Of a stretch of 64,000 nucleotides of DNA, positions 25,661-34,776 are shown in pieces. Both the position numbers and the translations under genes were made by a program. Numbering within the stretch: the stretch's first letter is position 1; every line of letters starts with the position of its first letter. The notes below the pieces were generated by a model. It ran no database searches, was not told the origin of the DNA, and was given only the letters and a program-made list of their open reading frames with translations. Location of the stretch: assembly GCF_017873565.1 (NCBI RefSeq), contig NZ_JAGGKH010000006.1:1-64000 (forward strand), given 5' to 3'. The stretch is from Lederbergia galactosidilytica. Its GTDB lineage: Bacteria > Bacillota > Bacilli > Bacillales > Bacillaceae_C.

Positions 25661-26464
25661 TTATACAAGAATATGTTCTAGACCATAGACTAACGTATCT
25701 AAAGACATAATTGTTTCAACGGAAACTTTTACACCTGACATAAATGAGGCTCGATTATAGGAATCATGACGTATAGTAAGAGTTTGACCTTCTGCCCCAA
25801 ATAAAACTTGTTGATGGGCAACAAGGCCTGGAAGACGAACACTATGAATTCGCATCCCATCATAATCAGCGCCTCTTGCTCCCCCAATTGTTTCTTTTTC
25901 GTCTTCATGACCTTGTTGATGAGACAGGCGATTTTCTTTGATCATTTCTGCTGTTTTTACAGCAGTTCCTGATGGTGCATCTAATTTCTGATCATGGTGC
26001 ATCTCCATGATTTCCACATCGGGAAAATATTTCGCAGCCATTTGAGAAAATTTCATCATTAGAATGGCCCCAATTGCAAAGTTGGGAGCAATAATACAGC
26101 CAAGTTCCTTTTCTTCAGCTAAGTTTTTAAGTTCTGTTAATTCATCTTGAGTAAATCCAGTTGTACCGACTACGGGTCTTACCCCGTGTAGTAAAGCTGT
26201 TTTTGTATGTAAATAGCCAGTTTCAGGAGTAGTTAAATCAATTAAAACATCGGCTTGCTCATTTTGAAAGCAATCTTCTATATCTGTATACACTTTTACC
26301 TGTGACTGGGTTGTTGGAAAAATATCAGCTAGCTTCCTCCCATTATTTTTATGGTCTATTACAGCTACCAATTGGAAATTTTCAGTTTCTTCCACAAGTT
26401 TAACCGCCTCTTGCCCCATTCTTCCACGTGGCCCTGCAATTACAATCTTAATTAGATCAGTCAT
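25661..26464 (-). CDS. dapB: 4-hydroxy-tetrahydrodipicolinate reductase
   Basis: NAD(P)H-dependent step of the lysine/diaminopimelate pathway. Rossmann motif [14 protein letters not shown], then GTTGFT and the catalytic [15 protein letters not shown]. 267 aa, as in B. subtilis. The ATG at 26464 overlaps the ypjD stop (ATGA), and GAGGGGGAA lies within ypjD. The product supplies both cell wall and, in sporulating cells, dipicolinate. Confidence 0.95.
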   Translation of the reverse strand: MTDLIKIVIAGPRGRMGQEAVKLVEETENFQLVAVIDHKNNGRKLADIFPTTQSQVKVYTDIEDCFQNEQADVLIDLTTPETGYLHTKTALLHGVRPVVGTTGFTQDELTELKNLAEEKELGCIIAPNFAIGAILMMKFSQMAAKYFPDVEIMEMHHDQKLDAPSGTAVKTAEMIKENRLSHQQGHEDEKETIGGARGADYDGMRIHSVRLPGLVAHQQVLFGAEGQTLTIRHDSYNRASFMSGVKVSVETIMSLDTLVYGLEHILV

Positions 26465-26802
26465 TCCGTTTCCCCCTCTTTTTTTGTCCATCTATCTTTA
26501 TCTCTTGTATTAAACTTATTCATCACCCGATCATGGGCTGTTTGTAAATCAATGTTTAATGAATTGGCCATGCAAATCGTGACAAATAATAAATCACCTA
26601 ATTCTTCCTCTATTGTTTTTTCTTCTTCAGAAGACTTCTTTGGCTTTTCACCATAGTAATGATTAATCTCACGTGCTAATTCGCCTAATTCTTCTGTTAA
26701 TCGTGCTGTTAAAGCCAGCGGACTAAAATATCCTTCTTTAAACTGGCTGATATAATCATCAACTTCTTTTTGTAAAGCTTGGATTGTTTTTGGATTACTC
26801 AT
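26461..26802 (-). CDS. ypjD: MazG-like nucleotide pyrophosphohydrolase YpjD
   Basis: A 113-residue all-alpha NTP pyrophosphohydrolase with the two metal-binding helices [21 protein letters not shown] and [20 protein letters not shown] (ExxE and ExxD patterns). Probably removes non-canonical NTPs; the substrate is not known. The start at 26802 is preceded by GGAAAGG; in-frame ATGs up to 26829 lack a site. Translationally coupled to dapB, as in B. subtilis. Confidence 0.88.
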   Translation of the reverse strand: MSNPKTIQALQKEVDDYISQFKEGYFSPLALTARLTEELGELAREINHYYGEKPKKSSEEEKTIEEELGDLLFVTICMANSLNIDLQTAHDRVMNKFNTRDKDRWTKKEGETE

Positions 26803-27155
26803 AATAATCAACCTTTCCATCATGATCACAATGTAAGCTTAAACCACTTGAATTTACGCTTATGAAGGTAAATAAAGGGTATTAATTAAGTAAAACAACT
26901 AAGAATGCCTCACTTTATATTATCGAATTCTTTTTTTTTATACAAATATTACCGCTCATGTATTCTCTTGTTTTACTTTCCTTAGGTCAGCTATCGCATT
27001 TGTTGAAGTAATTCGATTAATAGCTGCTATGGATAGTATCTGTTTTTCTTGAAAAGAAATGTTACTTTGCATACGATGAACACAATGATTATAATAGATG
27101 AGCTTACATAATATAAACATATAGACTTCACTTTAGATGCTTGGAGGCAAAAATC
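26803..27155. other. Divergent promoter region ypjD/ypjC
   Basis: About 350 bp of AT-rich DNA between two divergent genes. It should hold both promoters, but I could not fix convincing -35/-10 pairs. No open frame, hairpin or repeat was seen. Confidence 0.4.
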
Positions 27156-28028
27156 GTGTTTGGTATAAAAATTAAAAATGTGTTGTTTATTTTAGTTGGA
27201 GCAGCGATTTTCTCATTCGGACTTGTTCATTTTAATATGCAGAACAATTTAGCTGAAGGTGGGTTTACAGGGATAACGCTTTTATTATATTTCGTTTTTG
27301 GAATTGATCCATCTATTTCCAATCTAGTTTTAAACATTCCAATATTTTTTATTGGTTGGAAGCTACTTGGACCTAAAACATTTATGTATACTGTGATTGG
27401 TACGGTCGCCGTTTCCGTATTTTTATTTATTTTTCAAAGGTTTCATTTTACGATTCCTTTAAATAATGATATGTTTTTAGCTGCTTTATTCGCTGGTGTA
27501 TTTATTGGGATTGGTTTAGGAATTATCTTCCGATATGGTGGCACGACCGGTGGCGTTGATATTATCGCTCGACTTTTTTTGAAATACAAAGGTTATAGTA
27601 TGGGAAGAACAATGTTCATGTTTGATGCTATTGTGATTACCATCTCGTTGTTAACTTATTTAAATCATATTGAAGCGATGTATACTTTAGTAGCCGTATT
27701 CGTAGCAGCAAAAGTAATTGATTTTATTCAAGAGGGATCTTATGCAGCAAAAGGTGTGTTCATTATCTCTGATAACAAGCATGATCATATTGCCAGTGAA
27801 ATTTTAATGAGAATGGGCCGGGGAGTAACCGTTTTAAGAGGGTATGGTTCATTTACAAAGCATGAGAAAGAGATTCTCTACTGTGTTGTTGCCAGAAATG
27901 AAATCGTCCATTTGAAAAAGATCGTCAATAATGTTGATCCGATCGCTTTTGTATCTGTAACAACTGTCCATGATGTAATGGGGGAAGGCTTTACTTTGGA
28001 CGAGAATAAAAGGCCATTAGATGTATAA
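27156..28028 (+). CDS. ypjC: YitT/YpjC family membrane protein (DUF161 + DUF2179)
   Basis: An integral membrane protein of unknown function. Five or six membrane segments occupy residues 5-195 (the GGTTGGVDIIARLFLKYKGYSMG loop is the family hallmark). A cytoplasmic DUF2179 domain follows (KGVFIISDNKHDHIASEIL ... ILYCVVARNEIVHLKKIV). The start is GTG at 27156, 8 bp behind GGAGG; an in-frame TTG at 27141 overlaps that site. 290 aa, the length I recall for YpjC. Confidence 0.88.
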   Translation: MFGIKIKNVLFILVGAAIFSFGLVHFNMQNNLAEGGFTGITLLLYFVFGIDPSISNLVLNIPIFFIGWKLLGPKTFMYTVIGTVAVSVFLFIFQRFHFTIPLNNDMFLAALFAGVFIGIGLGIIFRYGGTTGGVDIIARLFLKYKGYSMGRTMFMFDAIVITISLLTYLNHIEAMYTLVAVFVAAKVIDFIQEGSYAAKGVFIISDNKHDHIASEILMRMGRGVTVLRGYGSFTKHEKEILYCVVARNEIVHLKKIVNNVDPIAFVSVTTVHDVMGEGFTLDENKRPLDV

Positions 28029-28376
28029 CTCCTTAAGACAAATCGAGTCCATTATTCAAGTTTGCTCCTTGAGCTAAGTTCCAGATCGGAAGAATTATGA
28101 AAAAAGGCTAGGACATAATGAAATGGTTACGCTCCAAAGATGATACATTCCCTAGCGAAATATATTTTCAGAACGAGCTATATCCACTATTGTAGTTTAG
28201 TCTTTTCTTTAGTAAAACCATTTCTGTCCTAGCCTAATTTCCAAACCGCAAGAAAATATAAAGTCCCATTCGGATTAATTCATAGTAGATTTAGCTATTA
28301 TCACAGCTAGCATCCTCATTATTGCACTATGAGCGCCATATTTAAATATTCGTCCGTAAACCAAATGTGAAATATG
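28029..28376. other. Gene-free interval between ypjC and purU with repeat copy
   Basis: The interval holds repeat family 1 copy C (28106-28234) and otherwise AT-rich DNA. The long inverted ends of the repeat could also serve as a terminator for the convergent genes. Confidence 0.5.
28106..28234. repeat. Dispersed repeat family 1, copy C (short, near-perfect ends)
   Basis: The left end is GGCTAGGACATAATGAAATGG and the right end CCATTTCTGTCCTAGCC, an inverted repeat of about 17 bp. The ends resemble the AGGCTGGGACAAAA ends of copies A and B, but the interior is only about 90 bp. Confidence 0.55.
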
Positions 28377-29279
28377 TTAGTCAAAAACAATTGTTTTATT
28401 GCCAGTTACGATCACACGGTCTTGCAAATGCCATTTTACTGCGCGAGCTAGAACACTTCGCTCAATATTTTTCCCGATTTTCTTTAACTCTTGTACTTGA
28501 TCCCGGTGATTTACTCGTTCTACGCCCTGCTCGATAATTGGTCCCTCATCTAAATCATTTGTAACATAGTGCGAAGTGGCGCCGATCAATTTTACTCCAC
28601 GGGCAAAAGCTCTCTCATATGGTCGCGCTCCAATAAATGCAGGTAAAAACGAATGATGGATATTAATAATTTGTTTTGGATAATGTGAAACAAAATTGGG
28701 CGTTAAAATTTGCATATATCGTGCTAAAATAATTAACTCTATATTATGCTCTTCTAAAATCTTTAATTGTTTCTGTTCAACTTCATTACGGATTTCTTTA
28801 TTGGCTGGGATATAATAAAAGGGGATTCCTAATGATTCCGCTAATTCTCGTGAATCCTCATAGTTACTTATGATACAGGAAATATCCATCATTAAATCTC
28901 CATTTTGCCATTCCCACAATAATTCCCTTAAACAATGTGGTTCTTTCGATACAAAAATGGCTGTTTTCTTAAGTGAACTTACATAGCGAAATTCGTATTT
29001 CATATTGAAACGAGCACCAATCTTGGCAAACTCTGATTCTATTTCTGCTTTTTTATCGGTTAATCCAGGGCAGGCAAATTCCATCCGGATAAAAAAGGTC
29101 CCTCCCACGGGATCTTCCGAGTATTGGCTAGATTCTAGGATATTTGCACCAAAGTTTTGCAAAAAGGTTGAAACTGCTGCAACAATCCCTGGCTGGTCTG
29201 GGCATTTAATAAGCAACCTTGCCCGATCTAAATTATTTTGACGGTATTCTTCCAATGTTTTTCGATAATCTTTTAGCAT
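28377..29279 (-). CDS. purU: Formyltetrahydrofolate deformylase
   Basis: Hydrolyses 10-formyl-THF to THF and formate, balancing one-carbon units. N-terminal ACT domain (residues 20-90, LLIKCPDQPGIVAAVSTFL). The C-terminal formyltransferase-like domain has NIHHSFLPAFIGARPYERAF and GATSHYVTNDLDEGPII, which hold the catalytic Asn, His and Asp. 300 aa, normal. AGAGGGG precedes the ATG. The gene is not at this place in B. subtilis, where purU is elsewhere. It stands alone. Confidence 0.95.
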   Translation of the reverse strand: MLKDYRKTLEEYRQNNLDRARLLIKCPDQPGIVAAVSTFLQNFGANILESSQYSEDPVGGTFFIRMEFACPGLTDKKAEIESEFAKIGARFNMKYEFRYVSSLKKTAIFVSKEPHCLRELLWEWQNGDLMMDISCIISNYEDSRELAESLGIPFYYIPANKEIRNEVEQKQLKILEEHNIELIILARYMQILTPNFVSHYPKQIINIHHSFLPAFIGARPYERAFARGVKLIGATSHYVTNDLDEGPIIEQGVERVNHRDQVQELKKIGKNIERSVLARAVKWHLQDRVIVTGNKTIVFD

Positions 29280-29392
29280 TTAGTACCCCTCTAACTGTAT
29301 AATCTTATCTAAAGTATTTTAACAAATAATACAAAAAGCGCAAGCAACTGCTTGTAGATATAGTTTTGATCGTATAGAACTTTGTCCTAAAG

Positions 29393-29416
29393 AAAAAACC
29401 CGGAATCTCCGGGTTA
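29393..29416 (-). terminator. Terminator of the YugP-like protease gene
   Basis: AACCCGGAG and CTCCGGGTT pair and are followed by T6 on the minus strand, 11 bp after the stop. Confidence 0.9.
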
Positions 29417-29426
29417 AGTAGAATGA

Positions 29427-30107
29427 CTAATCTCTAGAACTACTTGTATAAATTAAAATCATTCGCACTAGCTCAAGAACTGCAACCGCCGCTGCTGCTA
29501 CATAAGTCATTGCCGCAGCATTTAGAACCTTCCTTGCATCACGTTCTTCCCCATTACTAATTAATCCAAGAGTCACTATTTGATTCATAGCTCTTGACGA
29601 AGCATTAAATTCAACAGGCAATGTCACTATTTGAAATAGAACACCTACTGCCATTAAAATGATCCCTACAAGCATTAATTGATGAAGCGCGGTAAAGAAA
29701 ATACCAGCTAAAATAAAGAACCACGCCATATTGGAACTTATATTGGCTAATGGTACTAAAGCATGTCGGAAACGTAATGCGGCATAACCTTCTTTATCTT
29801 GGATAGCATGTCCGACCTCATGAGCAGCTACGGCAGCACCAGCGACAGAATGCTTTCGATAGTTTTCTGTAGAAAGATGAACAGTCTTTGTCATCGGGTT
29901 ATAATGATCACTTAAAACCCCTTTGGTTTCCACAACAGCTACATTTGAGAGTCCATTCGCATCCAAAATTCTTCTAGCTACCTCTGCCCCACTCATCCCA
30001 GCTGAGGTTGGAATTTTCGTATAACGAGAATAGGTACTTTTAACTTTCATTTGGGCCCATAGTGGTATTAAAATAATAATGAGCAAGTAAATCAAATACG
30101 CTCCCAT
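29427..30107 (-). CDS. yugP: YugP-type membrane zinc metalloprotease
   Basis: A predicted neutral zinc protease (DUF2268/YugP family) with an N-terminal membrane segment (3-20), the zinc motif HEVGH (96-100), and two or three further membrane segments (about 125-165 and 200-220). The conserved VILSDHYNPMTKTVHLS-like stretch precedes the motif (here VLSDHYNPMTKTVHLS). 226 aa. The function is not established; family members are possible housekeeping membrane proteases. It follows ypjB by 66 bp, so may be cotranscribed with ypjAB. Confidence 0.85.
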   Translation of the reverse strand: MGAYLIYLLIIILIPLWAQMKVKSTYSRYTKIPTSAGMSGAEVARRILDANGLSNVAVVETKGVLSDHYNPMTKTVHLSTENYRKHSVAGAAVAAHEVGHAIQDKEGYAALRFRHALVPLANISSNMAWFFILAGIFFTALHQLMLVGIILMAVGVLFQIVTLPVEFNASSRAMNQIVTLGLISNGEERDARKVLNAAAMTYVAAAAVAVLELVRMILIYTSSSRD

Positions 30108-30173
30108 TTATATCCTCCATATCATGTTGAGATTATCTCTATTTTATTCTAAAGGACAATAATGGTCAATCAT

Positions 30174-30962
30174 TTATATCCTCCGTTTTTTTGAACTTTT
30201 CTTGAACTTTTTTTCTCCTCTATATTGTCTCCAACTTACATATGATAAAGTCGTGACAATAATTCCCCCAGTCATCATGATTACCCACCAAATCGAAGGA
30301 TCTGTATTATCATCATTAATTCCAGAAAATAGGCTTTTTAGTTCCTTTTCAATTTGCTCCAATTCTTTTAACCAAGTTTGATCTGCGAAGGAAGAACGAT
30401 ATCGATCAATATAAGTGATTCTAGAGTCTAATTTTTGAACTTCCTCAACAGATAGATCAATTTTCAGGCTCGGTTGAATAATCGCATACGTTGCGAGAAA
30501 ATCATTTAATGCTTCATTATATAATACTGTGTCTCCTTCTAAGGCAGCATTTTTTACATTTTGAAAAGAACCGATAATTGTATCTTCCATCCCAAACCAT
30601 AGTGGTTGATATTGAGAGGAAATAGCATCGGTTGCCAAGCGAAATGCCGTCACCCGTTTTACTCTATCTTCATGACTTAAAGTCATACTTGTTAAAGAAT
30701 TTAATGCTTCATGATGAACGGCTGTGACAACACGTAATTCATCCATCGTTAAAGTGTTTGATGAAGGACCTTGCTTCGCAAAAAGCTCCCCAAATTGTTC
30801 TAATAGATTCTTCGCTTCTTCAAAACGACCAAATTTTGTCAGTTGTAATGCTTCATCTGCTAAGTGATTTAATTCTTTCATCGTCGATTGCGATTTAGCC
30901 ATGACGGAATGACTAAAAAAGATTGTGCAAGCGAACAGAAGGATAATGATTCTAAATTTCAT
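30174..30962 (-). CDS. ypjB: Sporulation protein YpjB
   Basis: A 262-residue protein with a signal peptide (residues 1-22, ending in SVMAKS). A helical extracytoplasmic domain rich in TPR-like repeats follows (ALQLTKFGRFEEAKNLLEQF). One membrane segment near the C-terminus (about 225-245) is followed by a very basic cytoplasmic tail (KKFKKSSKKRRI). In Bacillus ypjB mutants have been annotated as affected in sporulation; the mechanism is unknown. GAGGAGGG precedes the ATG. Lies after ypjA, as in B. subtilis. Confidence 0.88.
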   Translation of the reverse strand: MKFRIIILLFACTIFFSHSVMAKSQSTMKELNHLADEALQLTKFGRFEEAKNLLEQFGELFAKQGPSSNTLTMDELRVVTAVHHEALNSLTSMTLSHEDRVKRVTAFRLATDAISSQYQPLWFGMEDTIIGSFQNVKNAALEGDTVLYNEALNDFLATYAIIQPSLKIDLSVEEVQKLDSRITYIDRYRSSFADQTWLKELEQIEKELKSLFSGINDDNTDPSIWWVIMMTGGIIVTTLSYVSWRQYRGEKKFKKSSKKRRI

Positions 30963-31033
30963 ACCTTGTCCCTCCTCATACTACTGTTAACTGTATGATT
31001 GAAAGGACAAGAATAGACCTTATAGAATGTAAT

Positions 31034-31630
31034 TTAATAAATAGTCAATGTTCGTCTTTGTTGATATTGCCGAGCAAAGTAAGAGGCGATAGCAATGCAG
31101 ACAATACTTAACCAGAACGTAAAATATCCAATATGACTAATGTACGCCTCTAAGCCAGGATAGTTTGGATACTGCATGTATACATAGTCGATCACATCAT
31201 TATGTAAGGTCCATATTGCCGCAACAGCCACATGCCACCATTTCATTTTATAGAATACAGCATAGAGCAATCCTTGAAGCGCCATTGCACCATGGGAAAC
31301 CATTAACATATATCCTTCCCAAGGAAGTTCTCCGGTTACCTTTAGGGTTAATATATTCATGACAATTGCCCAAACACCGTATTTAATAAGGGTTATTATA
31401 GCAAGAGCTTCAAATAAGGGCCAATTTCTCTTTAACAAAAACGCGACAATAACAAAAACAAAGAATAAACTCGCTGTAGGACTATCAGGAACAAACGGTA
31501 TGAAGATGGCGGGAGTTTGGGCTAGTTGATATTCATACCAAATATAACCATAAATTGTACCTGCAATATTAACGATCAGTAATGCCCATAAAAAAAAACG
31601 ATTTCTTAAAATTAGATATAAAAAATCCAT
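31034..31630 (-). CDS. ypjA: YpjA family membrane protein (DUF1405)
   Basis: A 198-residue integral membrane protein with six or so hydrophobic segments and the family stretches PFVPDSPTASLFF and HNDVIDYVYMQYPNYP. The function is unknown. The start at 31630 lies 9 bp behind AAGGA; an in-frame GTG at 31648 has no site. It follows qcrC after a terminator and is conserved next to qcrABC in bacilli, which hints at a respiratory or redox link, but nothing more can be said. Confidence 0.85.
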   Translation of the reverse strand: MDFLYLILRNRFFLWALLIVNIAGTIYGYIWYEYQLAQTPAIFIPFVPDSPTASLFFVFVIVAFLLKRNWPLFEALAIITLIKYGVWAIVMNILTLKVTGELPWEGYMLMVSHGAMALQGLLYAVFYKMKWWHVAVAAIWTLHNDVIDYVYMQYPNYPGLEAYISHIGYFTFWLSIVCIAIASYFARQYQQRRTLTIY

Positions 31631-31721
31631 AAGCAACATTCCTTCCACAAACTTAGCAATGGTGGGATTCTTTCATAAAAAAACTTCTTGGCCTTTTAAT
31701 ATTATAAAGCTTTTTTAAACA

Positions 31722-31752
31722 AAAAGGAAAGCCGGCTAAATAGCCGGCTTCA
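31722..31752 (-). terminator. Terminator of qcrABC
   Basis: AAGCCGGCTA and TAGCCGGCTT form a perfect 10-bp stem followed by T-rich sequence on the minus strand. Confidence 0.9.
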
Positions 31753-31763
31753 ATTAATTATTT

Positions 31764-32540
31764 TTATTCTTCACTTTTCAAGTTTGCAATAAAGTCAGCA
31801 AGCTTGTCAAGATCTTCATCTGATCCATCATATTGGTCAGCAGGCATGGTTCCAATTCCGTTATGAGCAATCTCTTTCACTTCATCGACTGAGTGACCAG
31901 TGTCAATAAGCGATGGAGCTGCAGGACCACCTTCTAGATTTTCCCCATGACAGTTTATACAGCTTTGATCTGCATAAATCTTATATCCTTCTGCTTCTTT
32001 ATCAATTTCTACATCTGCTTGTTCAACAATTGCCCCTTGAGCTTTTGCCGCTGCCCAATCATGGTTTGCTGCCGCTTCCCAAGTAAGATAGAAAACACCT
32101 GCAAAAGCTAGTAGCATAAAACCAGTAGCAAAAGGTCTCTTAGAAGCACGTCGTTCAGGGCCACGATCAATGAATGGTGCAAGAATAAGAGCGCCAAAAG
32201 CAAGTCCAGGAATAACTAATGTTCCAAGTACGTTATACGGACCTGAAGCATAAGTATACTTGATTAATTGATATAGAAATAAGAAATACCAGTCAGGTAC
32301 AGGGATATAGCCTGTATCAGTAGGGTCCGCAATCCTTTCAAGTGGACTTGGATGGGCCACAGTGAGACATAAAAATCCAATCAGGAAAACAGCTCCTACC
32401 AACCATTCTTTTAAAAGAAAGTCCGGCCAGAAGGCTTCCGTTTTTCCTGGATATTCGGAATAGTCTTTTGGGAGATTCGATTTACGTGTGGCTGAAATAC
32501 GGGAATCGCCTACAAATTTCATTCCTTTTCCACGTTTCAT
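31764..32540 (-). CDS. qcrC: Menaquinol:cytochrome c reductase cytochrome b/c subunit
   Basis: Third subunit of the Bacillus cytochrome bc complex, a fusion of subunit IV (three membrane segments between about 45 and 160, with PVPDWYFLFLYQ) and a cytochrome c domain on the outside. The heme c site is CINCH near residue 197, with a Met ligand likely in GIGTMPADQY. 258 aa. GAGGGG precedes the ATG. Third gene of qcrA-qcrB-qcrC. Confidence 0.96.
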   Translation of the reverse strand: MKRGKGMKFVGDSRISATRKSNLPKDYSEYPGKTEAFWPDFLLKEWLVGAVFLIGFLCLTVAHPSPLERIADPTDTGYIPVPDWYFLFLYQLIKYTYASGPYNVLGTLVIPGLAFGALILAPFIDRGPERRASKRPFATGFMLLAFAGVFYLTWEAAANHDWAAAKAQGAIVEQADVEIDKEAEGYKIYADQSCINCHGENLEGGPAAPSLIDTGHSVDEVKEIAHNGIGTMPADQYDGSDEDLDKLADFIANLKSEE

Positions 32541-32577
32541 TTTGTCCCCTCCTTTATGTGCATTTGTTTAGTATTTT

Positions 32578-33252
32578 TTACAATGGTCCAGAAATTCCTT
32601 GTCTCCGGATCATAATAAAGTGGGCTGCCATTAAAGCGATAAGTGCAGCTGGTAGGAAAAATACATGGATTGCAAAGAAACGAGTTAGAGTTTGCGCCCC
32701 AACAATTGTGGGATCTCCAGCAATTAACGTTTTCAAATGCACTCCAACAAGTGGAACAGACTCAACGATATCAAGTGTTACATTTGTTGCAAACAAAGCT
32801 TTCATATCCCAAGGAAGTAAATAACCTGTTAAGCCAAGAGCAAGCATAACAAAAAAGATTAGTACACCAACTACCCAGTTTAGCTCACGTGGTTTTTTGT
32901 AAGCTCCTTGGAAGAATACGCGCAATGTATGTAGAAACATCATAACAATAACAAGACTGGCCCCCCAATGGTGCATACCGCGAACAATTTGTCCGAAAGC
33001 AACTTGATTTTGCAAATAAAATACGGATTCCCAAGCGTTTTTAATATCAGGTACATAATACATTGTTAAAAACATACCCGAAAGAATTTGTATAACGGTT
33101 ATGAAAAATGTCAGTCCGCCAAAACAGTAAACAAACGCAGAAAAGTGATGAGCCGGGTTTACATGCTCTGGCACTTCATGATCTGCAATGTCTCTCCATA
33201 TCGGCGTAATATCCATACGCTCGTCAATCCAGTCGTACATCTTATTCAGCAA
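32578..33252 (-). CDS. qcrB: Menaquinol:cytochrome c reductase cytochrome b subunit
   Basis: A b6-type cytochrome with four membrane helices and two b hemes (His pairs around HHFSAF/HHWGAS and HTLRVF/HVFF). Cys43 in VYCFGG is the residue that covalently holds the extra heme c in this family. 224 aa, equal to B. subtilis QcrB. The start is TTG at 33252, 8 bp behind AAAGGAGG. Confidence 0.96.
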   Translation of the reverse strand: MLNKMYDWIDERMDITPIWRDIADHEVPEHVNPAHHFSAFVYCFGGLTFFITVIQILSGMFLTMYYVPDIKNAWESVFYLQNQVAFGQIVRGMHHWGASLVIVMMFLHTLRVFFQGAYKKPRELNWVVGVLIFFVMLALGLTGYLLPWDMKALFATNVTLDIVESVPLVGVHLKTLIAGDPTIVGAQTLTRFFAIHVFFLPAALIALMAAHFIMIRRQGISGPL

Positions 33253-33269
33253 GATATTAGCCTCCTTTA

Positions 33270-33782
33270 CTATTTTTTGACGAATGGATTTTCAATAGGT
33301 GTTCCTAGCATCAAAAAGCCATCTTTTTCTTGTGTTGGATAAGCATCCAATGGCCCCCTTGGTGGAGTACCTGGAACGTTTTTTCCATTCTTTTCATAGA
33401 GTCCACCATGGCAAGGGCAATAGAACATATCGGGATGTTTATCGCTTCCTTCCCAGTTAACTGTACAGCCTAAATGTTTACAAATAGGTGAAAGAGCAAC
33501 AATTTCGCCTTTATCATCTTTGTAAACCCACGCCGAATTCGTAACTTTTGATTCATACCAAGCATCAACTTGATCATATTCAAAATCGACACGGACTGGA
33601 TCAGCCGTAATATCGGCAATTTTCTTATCCGTCATTTTGAAATCTCCAGATGCTTTCACTTGTAAAACTGGATCAATAGCGAAACGAAGCATCGGCATCA
33701 GCATTCCAGCTGCCATGAAGCCACCAACTCCGGTAAGAGTATAGCTTAAAAATTGACGTCTTGTTACAGGATTTTTGCTCAT
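33270..33782 (-). CDS. qcrA: Menaquinol:cytochrome c reductase Rieske iron-sulphur subunit
   Basis: The [2Fe-2S] protein of the bc complex. N-terminal twin-arginine signal TRRQFLSY (7-14) with a membrane anchor. The cluster is held by Cys101/His103 and Cys122/His125, and Cys106/Cys124 form the usual disulphide (CKHLGC and CPCHGG). 170 aa. GAGGGGGG before the ATG. First gene of the operon; the promoter was not resolved. Confidence 0.96.
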   Translation of the reverse strand: MSKNPVTRRQFLSYTLTGVGGFMAAGMLMPMLRFAIDPVLQVKASGDFKMTDKKIADITADPVRVDFEYDQVDAWYESKVTNSAWVYKDDKGEIVALSPICKHLGCTVNWEGSDKHPDMFYCPCHGGLYEKNGKNVPGTPPRGPLDAYPTQEKDGFLMLGTPIENPFVKK

Positions 33783-33939
33783 CCTTATCCCCCCTCTGTC
33801 AGTAAGGTAAGTCCAACGGACAATTCATGCACATTATTTCAAACTAGGACATCATTATGATATATCAATAAACGCGAGAGGTCAATCATATAGAAAGGCA
33901 AACATTGTCAACAATGTGGCAAATTCGTCACACTTTTCA

Positions 33940-34389
33940 TTATCCCCAACTTTTAATCATTTTAGGGATCAACGATTTTAATTGATCTTCCATTGCTGCG
34001 TATTGATATTTTTCTTCCATATGTTCAAGAGGAATACTAGGAACATAAAATAAGGACCCTATCCCCTCTTCTTCAAGTTTGTTCCAACGTTTATCTGCTG
34101 TTAAAAAGAATACATGAGAGAAACCGCATTCTTTTGCCTGAACTCTCCATTTAGATAATAAATTCCACTCATCCTCTGGTTCTCGAATATAAGCAAAAGA
34201 GGGCAGTAACACTATTCTACCTTTAAATTGTTTCTCAAGATGGATAGAAAGGCGTTGTATAAACTCTCCTTGCTCAGCTGCTCGCTTCATATGCGAATTA
34301 AACTCTACAGGTATTAAAGGGATAAGTGCTGTATCCACATACTCTTTTTCCTGAAGAAAAATTTCAATATCTTTTACATTCCACTTCAA
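33940..34389 (-). CDS. ypiF: YpiF family protein (DUF2487)
   Basis: A 149-residue soluble protein of unknown function, recognised by its N-terminus (MKWNVKDIEIFLQEKEYVDTALIPL) and by gene order: in B. subtilis ypiF also lies just before qcrA. The start is TTG at 34389 behind AGAGGG. No catalytic motif is visible. Confidence 0.82.
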   Translation of the reverse strand: MKWNVKDIEIFLQEKEYVDTALIPLIPVEFNSHMKRAAEQGEFIQRLSIHLEKQFKGRIVLLPSFAYIREPEDEWNLLSKWRVQAKECGFSHVFFLTADKRWNKLEEEGIGSLFYVPSIPLEHMEEKYQYAAMEDQLKSLIPKMIKSWG

Positions 34390-34745
34390 AAATAACCCTC
34401 TTTTCTAATATGTTCTTCTTTGTATCTTATCATTCATTTAAATTGCTTGTACAGAGATAGGCATGCTACTCGAATTGATTACATGATTCGGTAAAACTGG
34501 TGTTTTCGATTTCTATGACATTATATAATTTTCATATCACATTTAGCTAGTAATCCTTATATATCTTAATAGGCATTTCCAATTGTATATCAACTAATTA
34601 TAGCTTCTTATTCATTGAGCTTTAAACATCAGACTAAATATGAAATAGAGCTAGATAAAGCAGCAAAATTTGAAATAGATTTTTCGAGCGTCTTAATAAG
34701 AATTAATTTTCAAATGCTCTGGATGATTATATTAGAAATAAACAG
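34390..34745. other. Intergenic region ypiB/ypiF
   Basis: About 355 bp of AT-rich DNA before the ypiB terminator. I see no open frame, repeat or hairpin of note; it should contain the ypiF/qcr promoter. Confidence 0.4.
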
Positions 34746-34776
34746 TAAAACACCTTCTCCTTAAGGAGAAGGTGTT
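34746..34776 (-). terminator. Terminator of ypiAB that includes the ypiB stop codon
   Basis: ACACCTTCTCC and GGAGAAGGTGT pair perfectly around TTAA; the TAA stop of ypiB (34763-34761) is the loop and the last codons form one arm. A T4 run follows on the minus strand. Confidence 0.8.
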
